A DNA stretch of 5,141 nt, taken from the NCBI GenBank assembly GCA_012513545.1, contig JAAZCB010001390.1, positions 1 through 5,141 of the forward strand. Reading direction: 5' to 3'. Position 1 is the stretch's first letter. The number at the start of each line of letters is the position of its first letter. Source of the stretch: Clostridiaceae bacterium. Its GTDB lineage: Bacteria; Bacillota_A; Clostridia; Acetivibrionales; Acetivibrionaceae. Under the pieces are notes generated by a model, which saw only the letters and a program-made list of their open reading frames with translations, ran no database searches and was not told the origin of the DNA. The position numbers and the translations under genes are program-made. Below, piece after piece: positions 3,965-5,141 of the stretch.

Positions 3965-5141
3965 TCACCAGAACCAGTGTTTCTTCTTTGTAAAAATATA
4001 CGCAGCCACTACAGCCAAGAGGCAGAAACACGCTGCTGCAATCAGCAATATGTTTACACTTAAGAAGCTTAATTTTCTTTCTGCCAATAGATATTTACCT
4101 GCTACGTCTATCTTCATTGTTCCATTTGCAAGCGAGTTACTGATTAATTCATATTTTTTCTTTGTTTCATTATATAAGTACAAATGCTTTGCCTTCTTAG
4201 CCCTGGCATCATCAAAGGAAATACTTATGTTTCCGGGAAGATTATGGTTGTCATTTATAAGCATCTGAATACCATTTCCCTCCTCTTCGCACACAATTTC
4301 CGTCAGAAGTTCATTTTCATAATTCACGATATCCTTTCCATCTATTGTAATTTTATACTTGTCTCCATCCACTACAAGTGTACCTTTTGATTCATACAAA
4401 TGCTTAAGTACCGGTCTTGACACTAATATTAAATCATTTTTACTGATAGTTGCTGTTCCGTCCGATTCCTTCAATAACTTCAGCAATAAATCATCTTCAT
4501 CGACATTTCCAGCAGCCGGTATGACAGCATCCTCCACAATAACCATTTCTTTGTTTACTATTACTGTAGCCAATGACTGATTATATCCGTTCGAAGCAAT
4601 TATTGTGGTTTCTCCAGTCTTTAAAGCAGTTATAAGACCTTTATTATCTACTTTTGCAACTGACGAGTTGGTTGATTTATAATCAATTTTTTGATTTGCT
4701 TCCTTCGGCAAAACTTTGCATTCCAACTCGAATTGCTCACCTGCTTTCAATACCAGATAGGTCTTGTTTATTTCAATCTTTTCAGTTTTTGTGACTACTC
4801 TTATTTTAATTTCCTTTGTTATATCGCCTGCTTTAACTGTAATTACTGTACTGCCCTTCTCTAATGCTTTTATCTCGCCTGACGAATCAATCGAAGCAAT
4901 CTTAGGATCGGAGGAGCTGTATTTGACTGTTGATTCTTTTGAGTTTGATGGCAACAGAGTTACAGAAAGTTTCTGGCTTTTCCCGGTTTCCATTTCATCT
5001 TCATACTTACCTAAATCAATATCCTCGATCGGATATTCATCATTTTCCTCAACCTTTAAATCGAAGGATTTATTTATCCCATCAACGCTAACTGTAATTT
5101 TTGTCTCCCCGACTGACAGTGCCGTAATCCTTCCGAAAGCA
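3965..5141 (-). CDS. Membrane-anchored Ig-like (Big_2) surface protein, C-terminal part
   Basis: The frame is open to the right edge, so the start lies outside; 391 codons are visible and the ATG at 4991-4993 is internal. Numbered from the edge, residues 1-32 are the end of one Big_2 domain (GRITALSVGETKITVSVDG). A second complete domain spans about 41-116 (KYSSSDPKIASIDSSGEIKA, then LEKGSTVITVKAG) and a third about 117-197 (STNSSVAKVDNKGLITALK, then TGETTIIASNG). Residues 205-350 form a beta-rich domain with KNDLILVSRPVLKHL and HLYLYNETKKKYELISN. It resembles the C-terminal modules of other Clostridial Ig-like proteins. A single membrane helix (about 360-383) and the short tail TKKKHWFW follow, giving an outside-facing protein anchored by its C-terminus. 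There is no LPXTG motif. Big_2 domains are found in adhesins and cell-wall proteins. The ligand is unknown, and no link to the peptide locus is shown beyond adjacency. Confidence 0.94.
   Translation of the reverse strand, partial: AFGRITALSVGETKITVSVDGINKSFDLKVEENDEYPIEDIDLGKYEDEMETGKSQKLSVTLLPSNSKESTVKYSSSDPKIASIDSSGEIKALEKGSTVITVKAGDITKEIKIRVVTKTEKIEINKTYLVLKAGEQFELECKVLPKEANQKIDYKSTNSSVAKVDNKGLITALKTGETTIIASNGYNQSLATVIVNKEMVIVEDAVIPAAGNVDEDDLLLKLLKESDGTATISKNDLILVSRPVLKHLYESKGTLVVDGDKYKITIDGKDIVNYENELLTEIVCEEEGNGIQMLINDNHNLPGNISISFDDARAKKAKHLYLYNETKKKYELISNSLANGTMKIDVAGKYLLAERKLSFLSVNILLIAAACFCLLAVVAAYIFTKKKHWFW

Noticed and set aside
3796..3993. Plus-strand 65-codon ORF
   Set aside because: It has no ribosome binding site, overlaps the end of the Ig-like gene, and its composition looks like translated AT-rich intergenic DNA.
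4050..4580. Several plus-strand ORFs inside the Ig-like gene
   Set aside because: They are antisense shadows of a long, well-supported minus-strand coding region.

Overview
The window is AT-rich DNA with Clostridia-like (Bacillota) signals: purine-rich ribosome binding sites, a c-di-GMP-I (GEMM) riboswitch, a bacterial Ig-like (Big_2) surface protein and a PgcA-type phospho-sugar mutase. I cannot fix the genus from the sequence. Every credible protein gene is on the minus strand; the only well-supported plus-strand feature is the riboswitch RNA.

Layout from left to right. (1) 1-252: the N-terminal 84 codons of a phosphohexomutase, running off the left edge, with a candidate promoter at 341-368. 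(2) 586-813: a divergent plus-strand unit made of an extended -10 promoter, a textbook c-di-GMP-I aptamer (644-751), and a 3' tail that pairs back to the 5' leader and ends in nine Ts. No gene follows it on that strand; a strong second terminator lies at 859-893. (3) 920-1917: a small two-helix membrane protein, a 5'-truncated ABC ATPase carrying only Walker B to the H-loop, and an unrecognised 82-codon ORF. (4) 1946-2138: a frameshifted, truncated IS3-type transposase OrfA. (5) 2286-3545: the core of what looks like a peptide export or bacteriocin locus. A 133-residue double-glycine-leader precursor is followed by a 163-residue protein with two C-terminal membrane helices. Each gene is followed by a copy of the same 59-bp hairpin-bearing repeat (49 of 59 bases identical). 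(6) 3965 to the right edge: the C-terminal part of a membrane-anchored Ig-like surface protein.

Working together (inference): the double-glycine precursor and its membrane-protein neighbour resemble a bacteriocin/immunity or peptide/accessory pair. The ABC fragment, the IS remnant and the duplicated 3' repeat suggest the locus has been duplicated, invaded and partly deleted, so the dedicated exporter is not intact here. The most unusual feature is the orphan c-di-GMP riboswitch. Its leader and tail form a long helix that shares bases with the aptamer's P1 stem and is followed at once by a U-tract. It may work as a switching terminator whose client gene is gone, or as a free-standing c-di-GMP-responsive RNA.
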